A DNA stretch of 64,000 nucleotides, taken from contig CAKVLD010000006.1 of NCBI GenBank assembly GCA_934755305.1, forward strand, positions 33,127 to 97,126. Reading direction: 5' to 3'. Positions within the stretch are counted from its first letter, which is position 1. Each line of letters begins with the position of its first letter. A program made the translations under genes and the position numbers. The stretch comes from an uncultured Clostridium sp. GTDB lineage: Bacteria > Bacillota > Clostridia > Clostridiales > Clostridiaceae. A model generated the notes under the pieces. It did not search any database and had not been told where the DNA came from. It was given only the letters and a program-made list of their open reading frames with translations. Shown piece by piece: positions 55,741 through 62,821 of the stretch.

Positions 55741-55765
55741 AGTAATAAAATCTACTTCTATATTA
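55732..55765 (-). terminator. Terminator of the CBM21 gene
   Basis: A 13-bp stem, TAATATAGAAGTA and complement, with an 8-nt loop, followed by seven U residues on the minus strand, just past the stop. Confidence 0.85.
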
Positions 55766-55772
55766 CTTAATT

Positions 55773-56225
55773 TTACATCCCTATTGTTACACCATCTTTA
55801 AATGTAAAATAGTCTCTTCCTGAATTATTATCCCAATAAGTTTGTCCATTAACTTCATATTTAATAGCATATTGAATATAGTCCCCTACAAAAGCTTGGG
55901 TAACTGTCCAAATTTCATATCCATCATTAGAAGCCCCTTCACATTTTGCTTCACAATCTTGCCATCTATCATACAAACTATCTTTAAAATGAAGAGTAAC
56001 TTTTTTTGCATATGCTATATTTTTCACTTTAATTTTAGCTGTTAACTCATACACTGTATAACCTGCAACTGCATCAATCATTTTACTTTCAACTGAACTT
56101 AAACTTACTTCTTCAGTAGTTGCTGAAACTTTTACAGAGGCAAATGCAAATGATGAAAACATCATACAAATTACTACTAATGAAACAATACTCCTTTTTA
56201 AAATAATACTTCTTTTAACTTCCAT
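55773..56225 (-). CDS. Secreted CBM21 carbohydrate-binding protein
   Basis: 150 residues. Signal peptide (RSIVSLVVICMMFSSFAFAS, cleavage near SA-TTE), then one CBM21 module: IKVKNIAYAKKVTLHFKDSL, W in YDRWQDCEA, YIQYAIKYEVNGQTYWDNNSG and DYF. CBM21 binds starch and glycogen and is usually part of amylases or of protein phosphatase 1 targeting subunits; here it stands alone, so it may be a scavenging or surface starch-binding protein. Start at ATG 56225 (GAAAGGA site); two upstream start codons lack a site. Confidence 0.85.
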   Translation of the reverse strand: MEVKRSIILKRSIVSLVVICMMFSSFAFASVKVSATTEEVSLSSVESKMIDAVAGYTVYELTAKIKVKNIAYAKKVTLHFKDSLYDRWQDCEAKCEGASNDGYEIWTVTQAFVGDYIQYAIKYEVNGQTYWDNNSGRDYFTFKDGVTIGM

Positions 56226-56458
56226 ATCAATCATCCTTTCATCATATTTTAAATATAATTTTAACACCCATTAAAATATTATGTAAATTATGTAATTACA
56301 CATTTTTTACCATATTTTTTTAGTTATGTTATCTAATTTTATTACTACATCTATGCTTTTGGGGAAATAATATATTTTATTATTATTAATACTGCATAAC
56401 CTAAAATATAATAGAGTTTATTAAACTTTGAATAAGCTAACTTTACACTTACAAATAT

Positions 56459-56488
56459 AAAAAATCAGCAAGTTTTGCTGATTTTTTT
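56459..56488 (-). terminator. Terminator of the DUF819 gene
   Basis: AAAAATCAGCAA pairs with TTGCTGATTTTT, 3-nt loop, followed by A/T-rich runs, 20 nt past the stop. Confidence 0.85.
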
Positions 56489-56507
56489 ATATTATATAGC
56501 TATTCTT

Positions 56508-57719
56508 TTATGCTCCTAACAAGCTTCCTACAATTATTCCAAAATAAGTTCCTATTACATAACCTAATGTTCCAATAAGCATAATTGGGCCAACTAATTT
56601 TGTCCATCCTTTTGATATTGCCATAGCTACAGCCGTTGTTGGTCCTCCTATATTCGCATTAGATGCTAGTATTATATCTTCTAAATTAAATTTCAAAAGC
56701 TTTCCAAATACAAAACAGAAAAGCATATTTGTTAATGCAATTATTAATGTAAATACAAATAATAAAGGTGCATTTACTATAATCATAGGTATAGAAGCAG
56801 GAACTCCTATTGCAAAGAAAAATAAATAAATTAGATACGTTCCAAGTTCAGTATACCCTGAAAGATTTTCAATTTGTTTTTCAAAAATCATTGAAATGAT
56901 TATAGATAATGTAGTTATCCAAATATACTGACTTCCAAAGAAAGTATTACACATATTAAGTATTATATTTCCTGTTGGAATAATATTAGATAAACTTTCT
57001 GCAATTAACCTTGAAAAAGTAACAACCATTGAAGCATAAGCAAAATTAATTGCAATATCTTTTAAAGAAATTTCTTTCTTTTCCCAATATGTAGCTACTG
57101 TATTTTCATCTTTTCTACCTTCCGCATGCTTTTCTACTTCATCAACATGAGGATGTTTGAAATGCTTTCTAAAAAATCCTACAGCTGGTATTGATAATAA
57201 CAAAAACATTGAAGTTGCTGTTACAAGATTATCTGCTACAGTTGTTGCTGAAATCATAGTTCCAGACACACTAAATGCATCTGCAAGGGCTGTAAAGTTT
57301 ATACCTCCACCTATATAAGAACCAGTCATCATTGCTGCAAGACTATTTAATTCACTAATATTATCTTTTAATAAATAATAAGAAATAAGTGCTCCAACAC
57401 ATGATCCTACTGCCCCTATCAAGAAGATAATTAACATCCTTCCTGTTTCTTTCCATATCTTTTTTATATTACATTGTAAAAGTAATAATGGTATAGCAAG
57501 TGGTACTGCAAATCCCCATATTACATCATCATATAATGAACAACTTGTAGGTATAATATTTAAATTTGTAAATAATATTGCAAAAATAAGTGCTAATATT
57601 GCACCTGAAATTTTAGCTGCCCATGTATATTTCTGCTCAAGCCATATTGATAGAGCTACAGAACCACACATAATTGATAATAGTACCCATGTATTATCAG
57701 CACTAATTAACGTATTCAT
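56508..57719 (-). CDS. DUF819 family membrane protein
   Basis: 403 residues with ten or more hydrophobic helices. Family features: GAILALIFAILFTNLNIIP near the start, AAMMTGSYIGGGINFTALADAF, and the late ASNANIGGPTTAVAMAISKGW. DUF819 proteins are related to GltS-type sodium/solute symporters and include YjcL of Bacillus. The substrate is unknown. Monocistronic, AGGAGG site before the ATG. Confidence 0.9.
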   Translation of the reverse strand: MNTLISADNTWVLLSIMCGSVALSIWLEQKYTWAAKISGAILALIFAILFTNLNIIPTSCSLYDDVIWGFAVPLAIPLLLLQCNIKKIWKETGRMLIIFLIGAVGSCVGALISYYLLKDNISELNSLAAMMTGSYIGGGINFTALADAFSVSGTMISATTVADNLVTATSMFLLLSIPAVGFFRKHFKHPHVDEVEKHAEGRKDENTVATYWEKKEISLKDIAINFAYASMVVTFSRLIAESLSNIIPTGNIILNMCNTFFGSQYIWITTLSIIISMIFEKQIENLSGYTELGTYLIYLFFFAIGVPASIPMIIVNAPLLFVFTLIIALTNMLFCFVFGKLLKFNLEDIILASNANIGGPTTAVAMAISKGWTKLVGPIMLIGTLGYVIGTYFGIIVGSLLGA

Positions 57720-57878
57720 AAATTAATATTCTCCTCCTATACTTAGTATGTAATTCCCCAAATTTACTTATTTATTCTATACTTTTATAAGAATTATGTA
57801 AATTGAAATTTTTAAAAAATCAGCACCAATCTTTATTAACACTTTATAATTCAATCCAAATATTCCATAATAAGCTTA

Positions 57879-58082
57879 TTATTTGTGAATTTTTCCTCTA
57901 TAACTCATTATACATTCTTTACAAATACACGCTTTTCCCCTTAAATCACTTGGTACCTTTTCCATAAGTTCTTCAGAAACTGATATTTCTTCACACCAAC
58001 ATTTTTTATGGGATAATCCTGCCTCAAATGCACAATTGTTAGGTTTGCCACAGATAGGACAAATACTTTTATTAATATTCAT
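57879..58082 (-). CDS. Cysteine-rich CWC protein
   Basis: 67 residues with eight cysteines: CPICGKPNNCAFEAG, KKCWCEE and KACICKECI. The C-W-C triplet and the PLC-like first knuckle match the Cys_rich_CWC family, small proteins presumed to bind zinc. Function unknown. Stands alone. Confidence 0.88.
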   Translation of the reverse strand: MNINKSICPICGKPNNCAFEAGLSHKKCWCEEISVSEELMEKVPSDLRGKACICKECIMSYRGKIHK

Positions 58083-58293
58083 ATAGTGAACTGCTACTCA
58101 AAATATGGACAAATATATCTGTACACATCTATAATTCTTAGATATTTTGTCTAGTAGCATCTCCTTTCTCATTTCTTAATTTTAAGCCTTCATATTTCCT
58201 TGAAAGTCTTTTTTGTTCTCTTTTTATATTTTATACTTTATTTATTTTATATTATAATTTAGATAATCATTATACGAAAGGATTGATTTTATT

Positions 58294-58812
58294 ATGAATT
58301 TAATTACAATATATACTCAATCACTTAACCATTTGGGAGAACGTATCTTTATATCACAAATTGAGAAAGACGGGAATATAACTGAAGATATTAAAACATT
58401 AAATAATCCTGAGATATCAGAAGAAGACTTAGCTGAAATAAATAAACTAATAAAATTAATAAAACCTGGTTCTAATTTAGTCATATATACATTATCTGCA
58501 TATCAAAATAAAAATAATAAATTAAAAGAAAAATGGATTAATACTGCTTCTGGAAAAGACTTCATATCTTTAATGTCTGACTATAATATATCACTTAAAA
58601 CTTACACTAAAGCCCAAGAAAATTTTAAAAATGAATTAATTAAAAAGATGACATCATTTCATAAAATAAACACTAATAAGAAGCAAAAAAATACTCATCA
58701 AACTATTTTATCTACAGATAAAATTTATAACTTTAATGATAAAATATGTGATGCAGTTAATGATAAAATATATTTCTACTATTTATATTATAAAATTAGT
58801 ATTAAAACATAA
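58294..58812 (+). CDS. Hypothetical protein (172 residues)
   Basis: ATG with a GAAAGGA site 11 nt upstream. N-terminal half looks globular (LITIYTQSLNHLGERIFISQ, NLVIYTLSAYQNKNNKLKEKW); the second half is Lys/Asn-rich and loses character. The last ~20 codons overlap, in another frame, a truncated copy of the small protein encoded at 60771, so the present C-terminus is probably not original and the gene may be 3'-truncated by recombination. An RNase H-like fold is conceivable but not supported by visible acidic motifs. Confidence 0.5.
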   Translation: MNLITIYTQSLNHLGERIFISQIEKDGNITEDIKTLNNPEISEEDLAEINKLIKLIKPGSNLVIYTLSAYQNKNNKLKEKWINTASGKDFISLMSDYNISLKTYTKAQENFKNELIKKMTSFHKINTNKKQKNTHQTILSTDKIYNFNDKICDAVNDKIYFYYLYYKISIKT

Positions 58813-58837
58813 TCTTTTTATTTCAAATTTTTTATAG
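58751..58837 (+). pseudogene. Truncated copy of the 53-residue small protein
   Basis: A 28-codon frame, MQLMIKYISTIYIIKLVLKH followed by NLFISNFL and a stop. It is clearly homologous to the first ~30 residues of the small protein at 60771-60932 (STYIIKLVLRHNLFIST). DNA is 31/32 identical between 58793-58824 and 60815-60846. It lacks a ribosome site and the C-terminal half, so it is a relic at the left edge of the cassette region. Confidence 0.55.
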
Positions 58838-58890
58838 AGTCCTTATATCTACTACGCCATTTTCTATTAATAACCATTTCCTCAATTATT

Positions 58891-59283
58891 TTAAAATTTT
58901 GAAGTTAATGTACCTTGATGAAAAATCATTTTCCATTTCCCAGCAAAACATTTCCAAATTGAACTACGTAGCGAATACTTTTTATTTTCATCTACTTCCT
59001 CATGTTTAATTACTTTGTACATTGCTAATATACATTCATCAGATAATTCTCTTATGCTAAAATCTCTTATTTCCCACTCTATTTCAGTATTATCATTCTT
59101 ATCTTGATAAACTTCTCCCTCTTTATAAGAAGCCACTTTCCCTGAACTAGTAAACTCAATAAACTCTGTTGATATTAATTCTGATATTTTTTCTGATGAT
59201 TTTCTAACTTCCGTTTTTAATAATTCACATTCACATTGATATATTATTTTCTCTAAAAGTTTATCAACATTTTTATTACTCAA
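58891..59283 (-). CDS. SnoaL/DUF4440-like (NTF2 fold) protein
   Basis: 130 residues. N-terminal helices (VDKLLEKIIYQCECELLKTE), then ISTEFIEFTSSGKVASYKEG, IRDFSIRELSDECILAMYKV, and SSIWKCFAGKWKMIFHQGTL, the usual DUF4440 end. Such proteins are small cone-shaped barrels that bind small ligands; members are often horizontally moved. A GGGGGGAG site precedes the ATG. Leftmost complete gene of the cassette region. Confidence 0.78.
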   Translation of the reverse strand: MSNKNVDKLLEKIIYQCECELLKTEVRKSSEKISELISTEFIEFTSSGKVASYKEGEVYQDKNDNTEIEWEIRDFSIRELSDECILAMYKVIKHEEVDENKKYSLRSSIWKCFAGKWKMIFHQGTLTSKF

Positions 59284-59339
59284 TATTCTCCCCCCATTCT
59301 ATTCTTATTATTATAACAAATAATATATTAACTGCAAAT

Positions 59340-59371
59340 AAAAGAGTTAGCTTATTAAACCAACTCTTTTT
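59340..59371 (-). terminator. Terminator after gene-end repeat R4
   Basis: AAAAGAGTT.G stem with CTAACTCTTTT, U-rich on the minus strand. It follows repeat R4 directly. Confidence 0.65.
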
Positions 59372-59379
59372 GTGGAATT

Positions 59380-59418
59380 TTATATGATTTTCAGCGTCCT
59401 CTACTCACTACATATTCC
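59380..59418 (-). repeat. ABC-F gene-end repeat R4
   Basis: Minus strand 13 codons GGA-ATA-TGT ... ATC-ATA-TAA read G I C S E (stop) R T L K I I (stop). They align codon by codon with R1 and R2 (GICND.WTLKVI) and with the C-terminus of the ABC-F protein at 63435. Located just after the stop of the gene ending at 59425. Confidence 0.75.
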
Positions 59419-59424
59419 ATAAAC

Positions 59425-59673
59425 TTAAATATTATGAACAAATTCCTTTGGATATCCTTTTTCCTTTTTTAATCCATACTCAAGCATTAATTCGTCTGTG
59501 AGATACACCTCTCCTTTGCAATGCATATCTCCAATTCCATGACTTATAAGTTCATAAGTTTCTGATTTGTAAAATAAATCCATACTCTCTTCTAAATCTT
59601 TTCCTGTAATCTTTGAAAATCTTAATATTATCTTTTTATATAAAGATTGCAATAATACTCTATGCGCTTCCAT
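59425..59673 (-). CDS. Third component of the DUF3791/DUF3990 operon
   Basis: 82 residues, MEAHRVLLQSLYKKIIL to KEFVHNI. Helical, with a C-terminal signature IGDMHCKGEVYLTDELMLEYG, typical of small proteins found downstream of DUF3990 genes. The ATG at 59673 (AGAGGTG site) lies directly after the DUF3990 stop. Probably an accessory or immunity part of a toxin-antitoxin-like system. Confidence 0.65.
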   Translation of the reverse strand: MEAHRVLLQSLYKKIILRFSKITGKDLEESMDLFYKSETYELISHGIGDMHCKGEVYLTDELMLEYGLKKEKGYPKEFVHNI

Positions 59674-59674
59674 A

Positions 59675-60154
59675 TTACACCTCTTCTGCTTCCACAAACT
59701 TTAAATGTAAATCTATAATATCCTGATTTACAATACAAATTTGATTATTAGGTTTATAATACTTTAACCTTTTTAAGGCTTCTTCTTTAGAAATTAGGTT
59801 ATCAACATATAATTCCATAGTATTATATACTCTATCATCTGCTATGCCGCCAATCAAAATATCATAATTATTATAAATAGCACTTCCGTTTCTACATTCA
59901 AGTATAAAATCTAACCACTCATTATCATAATTGCTAAATAGCTTAATTCTATAAACTTTTTCTATCTTATCTAAATCTAATTCATAAATATTTAAATATG
60001 CTTCTTTCCCTCTTATCTTAAACTTTTTTGACCAATTTATAGCTTGTTCTTTAATATTAGTTAGATAAAATCCCTTTCCAAAATCCAAAGCCTCTCTTGA
60101 ATATCTTATATCTGGATTATCTACAATACAATATGATCCATGATAAACTATCAT
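59675..60154 (-). CDS. DUF3990 (ADP-ribosyltransferase-fold) protein, putative toxin
   Basis: 159 residues. YHGS near residues 4-7, FGKGFYLTNIKEQAINWS around 26-43, and YNTMELYVDN around 109-118 give the H-Y-E arrangement of PARP/ART-like enzymes, which transfer ADP-ribose from NAD+ to a target. Bacterial DUF3990 proteins occur with DUF3791 proteins in toxin-antitoxin-like pairs. Stop of DUF3791 and start of this gene overlap (TAATG). The target is unknown. Confidence 0.75.
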   Translation of the reverse strand: MIVYHGSYCIVDNPDIRYSREALDFGKGFYLTNIKEQAINWSKKFKIRGKEAYLNIYELDLDKIEKVYRIKLFSNYDNEWLDFILECRNGSAIYNNYDILIGGIADDRVYNTMELYVDNLISKEEALKRLKYYKPNNQICIVNQDIIDLHLKFVEAEEV

Positions 60155-60369
60155 TATAGAACACCTTTCATTTTCATAACTTCTATTAAATCATTAACAA
60201 TATAATCTTTACTTTGAGAATGTAATGGTTCATAACAAGCTATTATATAATTATCTAATATATCACTATCAAATCTCAAGCTCTTATATATTTTTTCAGC
60301 ATCTATATTCAATTTTTCTGATAAACTCTCTACACAAAATATAGCAAACTCTAAAGTTTTTTCATTCAT
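60154..60369 (-). CDS. DUF3791 protein, putative antitoxin
   Basis: 71 residues: LEFAIFCVESLSEKLNIDAE, YKSLRFDSDILDNYIIACYE and HSQSKDYIVNDLIEVMK, a full match in shape to DUF3791. All-helical small protein preceding the ART-fold gene, the usual antitoxin position. Promoter with TATAAT in the block at 60397-60432; AGGTGA site before the ATG. Confidence 0.75.
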   Translation of the reverse strand: MNEKTLEFAIFCVESLSEKLNIDAEKIYKSLRFDSDILDNYIIACYEPLHSQSKDYIVNDLIEVMKMKGVL

Positions 60370-60396
60370 TTATTTCACCTGCTACTTATCTTTTTT

Positions 60397-60432
60397 ATAA
60401 TTATATCCTATTATCTTATTTATATAAATATT
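60397..60432 (-). promoter_or_regulatory. Shared cassette promoter block, copy 1
   Basis: Minus strand AATATTTATATAAATAAGAT then AATAGGATATAATTAT. The same block, with three differences over 35 bp, precedes the Rpn gene at 62605-62639, and its core ATAATAGGATATAAT precedes phd at 62761-62775 on the plus strand. Contains the -10 TATAAT. Confidence 0.6.
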
Positions 60433-60436
60433 ATTA

Positions 60437-60467
60437 AAAGAAAAAGCTAGTAACAAACTTACTAACT
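60437..60467 (-). terminator. Terminator after gene-end repeat R3
   Basis: AGTTAGTAA pairs with TTACTAGCT, a 5-nt loop and five U residues on the minus strand, directly after R3. Confidence 0.75.
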
Positions 60468-60478
60468 CCTCTTAATTT

Positions 60479-60517
60479 CTATATAATTTTCAAAGTCCTC
60501 TACTCACTACATATTCC
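60479..60517 (-). repeat. ABC-F gene-end repeat R3
   Basis: 13 codons reading G I C S E (stop) R T L K I I (stop), the same peptide as R4 with several third-position changes (ACT/ACG, TTG/CTG, ATT/ATC). Between it and R4 lies the DUF3791-DUF3990 operon; to its right lies the small-protein unit. Confidence 0.75.
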
Positions 60518-60619
60518 ACAAATACATATCCAATATATACCTGTTTATACTATACTTATCACTCTTTACACTTCCTCTTACACCCATTTTAATTTCCAAT
60601 TTATTATGTGTATAAGAGT

Positions 60620-60770
60620 TAATTTTTATTAGGTGTGGCTTACTTTTTAATGATTATAATGGATTACTAATAGTTTGTGCTAAACATATATGGATGGCTA
60701 CGGTGGTTTGTACATTTTTCCGCCTTGGGCTATTGGTATTTTACCTTAGCTTAAGGGGGTGGTATTGAAT
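60620..60770 (+). other. GC-richer leader with a 19-codon frame
   Basis: The leader of the small protein gene at 60771. GC content is clearly above that of its surroundings between about 60688 and 60765. It holds a frame at 60690-60749, MDGYGGLYIFPPWAIGILP, lacking a ribosome site, and complementary blocks that could fold (TACCTTAGC, GGTGG). It may be a structured regulatory leader, as in type I toxin loci, or a leader peptide. The 60525-60620 part shows only a possible promoter (TATACT). Confidence 0.35.
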
Positions 60771-60932
60771 ATGATAGAATTATTGATAAAGTGTATCTTT
60801 AGTACATATATAATTAAATTAGTATTAAGACATAATCTTTTTATTTCTACACTAAAATTAAAGATAAAGTTTCTAGGTATAGATTTAGAAATTAAAAATA
60901 AAGAGAAAAAGCACCCATCCAGTCAAGAATAG
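60771..60932 (+). CDS. Small hydrophobic-basic protein (53 residues)
   Basis: ATG with a very strong AAGGGGGTGG site 8 nt upstream. MIELLIKCIFSTYIIKLVLRH gives a membrane-seeking N-terminal half, then KLKIKFLGIDLEIKNKEKKH ending PSSQE. The size, one hydrophobic segment and basic tail fit a small membrane-active toxin, with the leader upstream and a hairpin overlapping its stop (AAGCAC/GTGCTT). A truncated relative lies at 58751. Toxin function is inference. Confidence 0.55.
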   Translation: MIELLIKCIFSTYIIKLVLRHNLFISTLKLKIKFLGIDLEIKNKEKKHPSSQE

Positions 60933-60995
60933 TGCTTATCTCTTCAAATCTTTATTATAAATTCAATAGCCCTAAAACTAAAAAATGTTCTAGGA

Positions 60996-61025
60996 AGTCT
61001 AGTGTTACCAGCACTAGACTTTTCT
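60996..61025 (+). terminator. Terminator of the small-protein unit
   Basis: AGTCTAGTG pairs with CACTAGACT, 7-nt loop, then TTTTC. Plus-strand orientation. Confidence 0.75.
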
Positions 61026-61092
61026 TATACATTTATTATATCAAGTTTTCTACAAAAATAAACTGTTATTTAATTACATGTTTAAACAACTC

Positions 61093-61133
61093 TCACACTA
61101 GTGTTACACCAATTTCAAAATCCCTCTATCATA
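61093..61133 (-). repeat. ABC-F gene-end repeat R5
   Basis: Minus strand reads ...G I L K L V stop, then CACTAGTGTGA. The ABC-F gene itself ends W T L K L V stop CACTAGTGTGA (63424-63452). 17 bp around the stop are identical (61093-61109 and 63424-63440) and two leucine codons differ only at the third base. Diverged further upstream. The region 60933-61092 otherwise holds only the terminator at 60996. Confidence 0.65.
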
Positions 61134-61174
61134 CCTTTAGGAAGTATTATTAAAAACATCTACCATACATAAAT

Positions 61175-61547
61175 TTATAAATTTAATTTTGAATATACCA
61201 TTTTTATAAACTCTTCTTTACCAGAAGTATATAGAGCTCTATTATCAGAGTATTTTTGTGCAAGATTTTCTTTTAAAACAGAATATTCTTTTGCACAACT
61301 TCTATTTTTATTAAGATAATCTCTAAATCCTACTAATTTAAAATATTCTTCTTCATCTTTACTATAGCAATGAATATGATGTAATGAATATTCATTGTTA
61401 TCTCTAAGTACAAACAGATAATAAGTCTTTTCTTTATTTCTTGAACCACAAAATTCATAGCCTAGTTCTTTCATATTCCTTTTTCCATTCAATCGAATGA
61501 GGAACTAATTTAACTTTATATCGTTCTACTCCCTCCAAAACTTTCAT
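61175..61547 (-). pseudogene. GrpB-family protein, internally deleted
   Basis: The start at 61547 (AAGGAGATG context) encodes MKVLEGVERYKVKLVPHSIE then WKKEYERT, the N-terminus of a GrpB/UPF0157 nucleotidyltransferase-like protein. It then shifts frame directly into KELGYEFCGSRNKEKTYYLF and LHHIHCYSKDEEEYFKLVGF, the GrpB C-terminal domain (ending VYSKLNL). The ~50-codon middle with the substrate-binding residues is missing. The joint falls in GAATATGAAAGAACT, where both parts share sequence, suggesting a microhomology deletion. Not functional. Confidence 0.8.
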
Positions 61548-61631
61548 CTCCTTAAGTTCAAACTTCTACTTAGTATTATAAATTATATCTTATAACATTT
61601 CTTCTAAACAGCAAAAAAACTTTAAGTTCAT

Positions 61632-61680
61632 ACAAAAATAAGGTGGAGCTGAATGATTAAACTTCGCTTGGCTCCACCTC
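61632..61680 (-). terminator. Terminator after gene-end repeat R2
   Basis: AGGTGGAGC pairs with GCTCCACCT around a 21-nt loop, with UUAUUUUU on the minus strand. It follows R2. Confidence 0.8.
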
Positions 61681-61693
61681 AAAACTTAAATTA

Positions 61694-61732
61694 TTATATT
61701 ACTTTTAATGTCCACTCATCATTACATATTCC
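61694..61732 (-). repeat. ABC-F gene-end repeat R2
   Basis: 13 codons reading G I C N D E W T L K V I stop, nearly identical to R1 and matching the ABC-F C-terminus (W N C E E W T L K L V) apart from a one-codon length difference. It starts 8 nt past the Rpn stop codon. Confidence 0.8.
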
Positions 61733-61739
61733 AAAAATA

Positions 61740-62576
61740 TTAATTTTCTTTTCTTAGTTGTTGAATTTTTTCTATAGTTAAGCCAGTCTTTAAAGATATA
61801 GTTTCATCATCTAACACATCTAAAAGATTTTTTGCTATTTCTATATTTCTTTGCTTAATTCCTTTTTCTATTCCTTTTCTCTCAGCTTCATTTAATTCAC
61901 TTACCTTATCTTTTAAAATCTTAGCTCTCATTTCGTATATTTCTCTTTGCTCTTTATCATTGCTCATGCGTACAAGTTCATCTTTAGCTTCTCTTATTTC
62001 TTCTATACTCATCTCAAGACTTCTTACCTTTTCACTTTCAGGATTTCTTAAAAATTCTGTCCAGACACTAAGCATATCCTTTTCATCTGACTCTTCAGGA
62101 AGCTTAGGAATCTCTATAAAATGCATCTCAATTACATCTGTTAATTCTTCATTAGTTTCAAGTTCTTTTAATCTATAGCCTGTATGGAACTTTTCTGTTT
62201 TTAAGTATTTAAAGTTAAGAATATTTATGCATACAGTTCTATTTAACTTTGAATAATCTTCACCTGCTCCAAGCTGTTCTTCATACATTTTTGATAAATA
62301 ATAAAGACTTCTTTTTATCATGTTATATTCATTCTTTAATTGAATTTCTATATTTATTATTTCATTATTATTAGTTTCTGCTTTAATATCTAATCTTGAA
62401 TATTTATCATCTATAAATTGCTTTTCTAAATCTGTTCCTTTTATTTCTACTGATGTTATCTTATTTACTGGTTTTAATATTGCATTTAAAAATGATATTA
62501 ATATTCTAGGATGCTTTGGTGAGCCAAATATGTTTTTAAATACAAAATCTACTTTTGGGTCAAGTAATCCTCTCAT
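61740..62576 (-). CDS. Rpn family PD-(D/E)XK nuclease / putative transposase
   Basis: 278 residues. The start LLDPKVDFVFKNIFGS is the family signature. The nuclease core has D in SRLDIKAE and the E-x-Q pair in IINIEIQLKN, then NEYNMIKRSLYYLSKMYEEQ. Ends with a helical tail rich in Lys/Glu, as in recombination-promoting nucleases (RpnA-E). These cut DNA non-specifically and are mobile or defence associated. The AGGTGA site precedes the ATG; promoter block at 62605. Confidence 0.9.
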   Translation of the reverse strand: MRGLLDPKVDFVFKNIFGSPKHPRILISFLNAILKPVNKITSVEIKGTDLEKQFIDDKYSRLDIKAETNNNEIINIEIQLKNEYNMIKRSLYYLSKMYEEQLGAGEDYSKLNRTVCINILNFKYLKTEKFHTGYRLKELETNEELTDVIEMHFIEIPKLPEESDEKDMLSVWTEFLRNPESEKVRSLEMSIEEIREAKDELVRMSNDKEQREIYEMRAKILKDKVSELNEAERKGIEKGIKQRNIEIAKNLLDVLDDETISLKTGLTIEKIQQLRKEN

Positions 62577-62604
62577 CTTTTCACCTCTATCTTTTTGTTA
62601 TTTA

Positions 62605-62639
62605 AATTATATCCTATTATCCTGTTTATATAAATATTT
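62605..62639 (-). promoter_or_regulatory. Shared cassette promoter block, copy 2
   Basis: The same block as 60397-60432, with TATAAT -10 of the Rpn gene (GATAATAGGATATAAT). Confidence 0.6.
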
Positions 62640-62645
62640 TTCATT

Positions 62646-62676
62646 ATAAAAAGCCAGTACCATAAGTACTAGCTTT
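62646..62676 (-). terminator. Terminator after gene-end repeat R1
   Basis: AAAGC.AGTAC pairs with GTACTGGCTTT, 5-nt loop, then U residues on the minus strand. Confidence 0.8.
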
Positions 62677-62684
62677 CTATAATT

Positions 62685-62723
62685 CTATATAACTTTTAAT
62701 GTCCAATCATCATTACATATTCC
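62685..62723 (-). repeat. ABC-F gene-end repeat R1
   Basis: 13 codons reading G I C N D D W T L K V I stop, on the same strand and in the same frame sense as the ABC-F gene 710 bp away. Between it and that gene's 3' end lies only the phd-doc pair. Confidence 0.8.
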
Positions 62724-62760
62724 ATAAAATATTTGTGATCAAATTGTTTAAAACAACAGT

Positions 62761-62800
62761 ATAATAGGATATAATAATTAATAATTAATAATTAATAATA
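62761..62800 (+). promoter_or_regulatory. phd-doc promoter and 7-bp tandem operator
   Basis: ATAATAGGATATAAT, the shared promoter core, runs into about four tandem copies of the heptamer AATTAAT/TAATAAT. It is placed right before the antitoxin start, where Phd-type antitoxins bind repeated palindromes to autoregulate. Confidence 0.5.
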
Positions 62801-62821
62801 TTATTTTAAGGAGGAATATAT

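Noticed and set aside
58838..58862. A sixth copy of the ABC-F gene-end repeat (AGTCCTTATATCTACTAC)
   Set aside because: It matches R3/R4 only with several gaps, and the peptide reading is lost. It may be a decayed copy marking the left boundary of the array, but is too weak to list.
58865..58935. C-terminal extension of the DUF4440 protein by a +1 frameshift (frame reading KWRSRYKDSIKNLK)
   Set aside because: The annotated end (FHQGTLTSKF) matches the usual end of the family, so no frameshift is needed; the extra frame is probably chance or an old relic.
61740..62576. Rpn gene as an insertion sequence
   Set aside because: No terminal inverted repeats or target duplication were found around it. 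It is better described as one cassette of the array.
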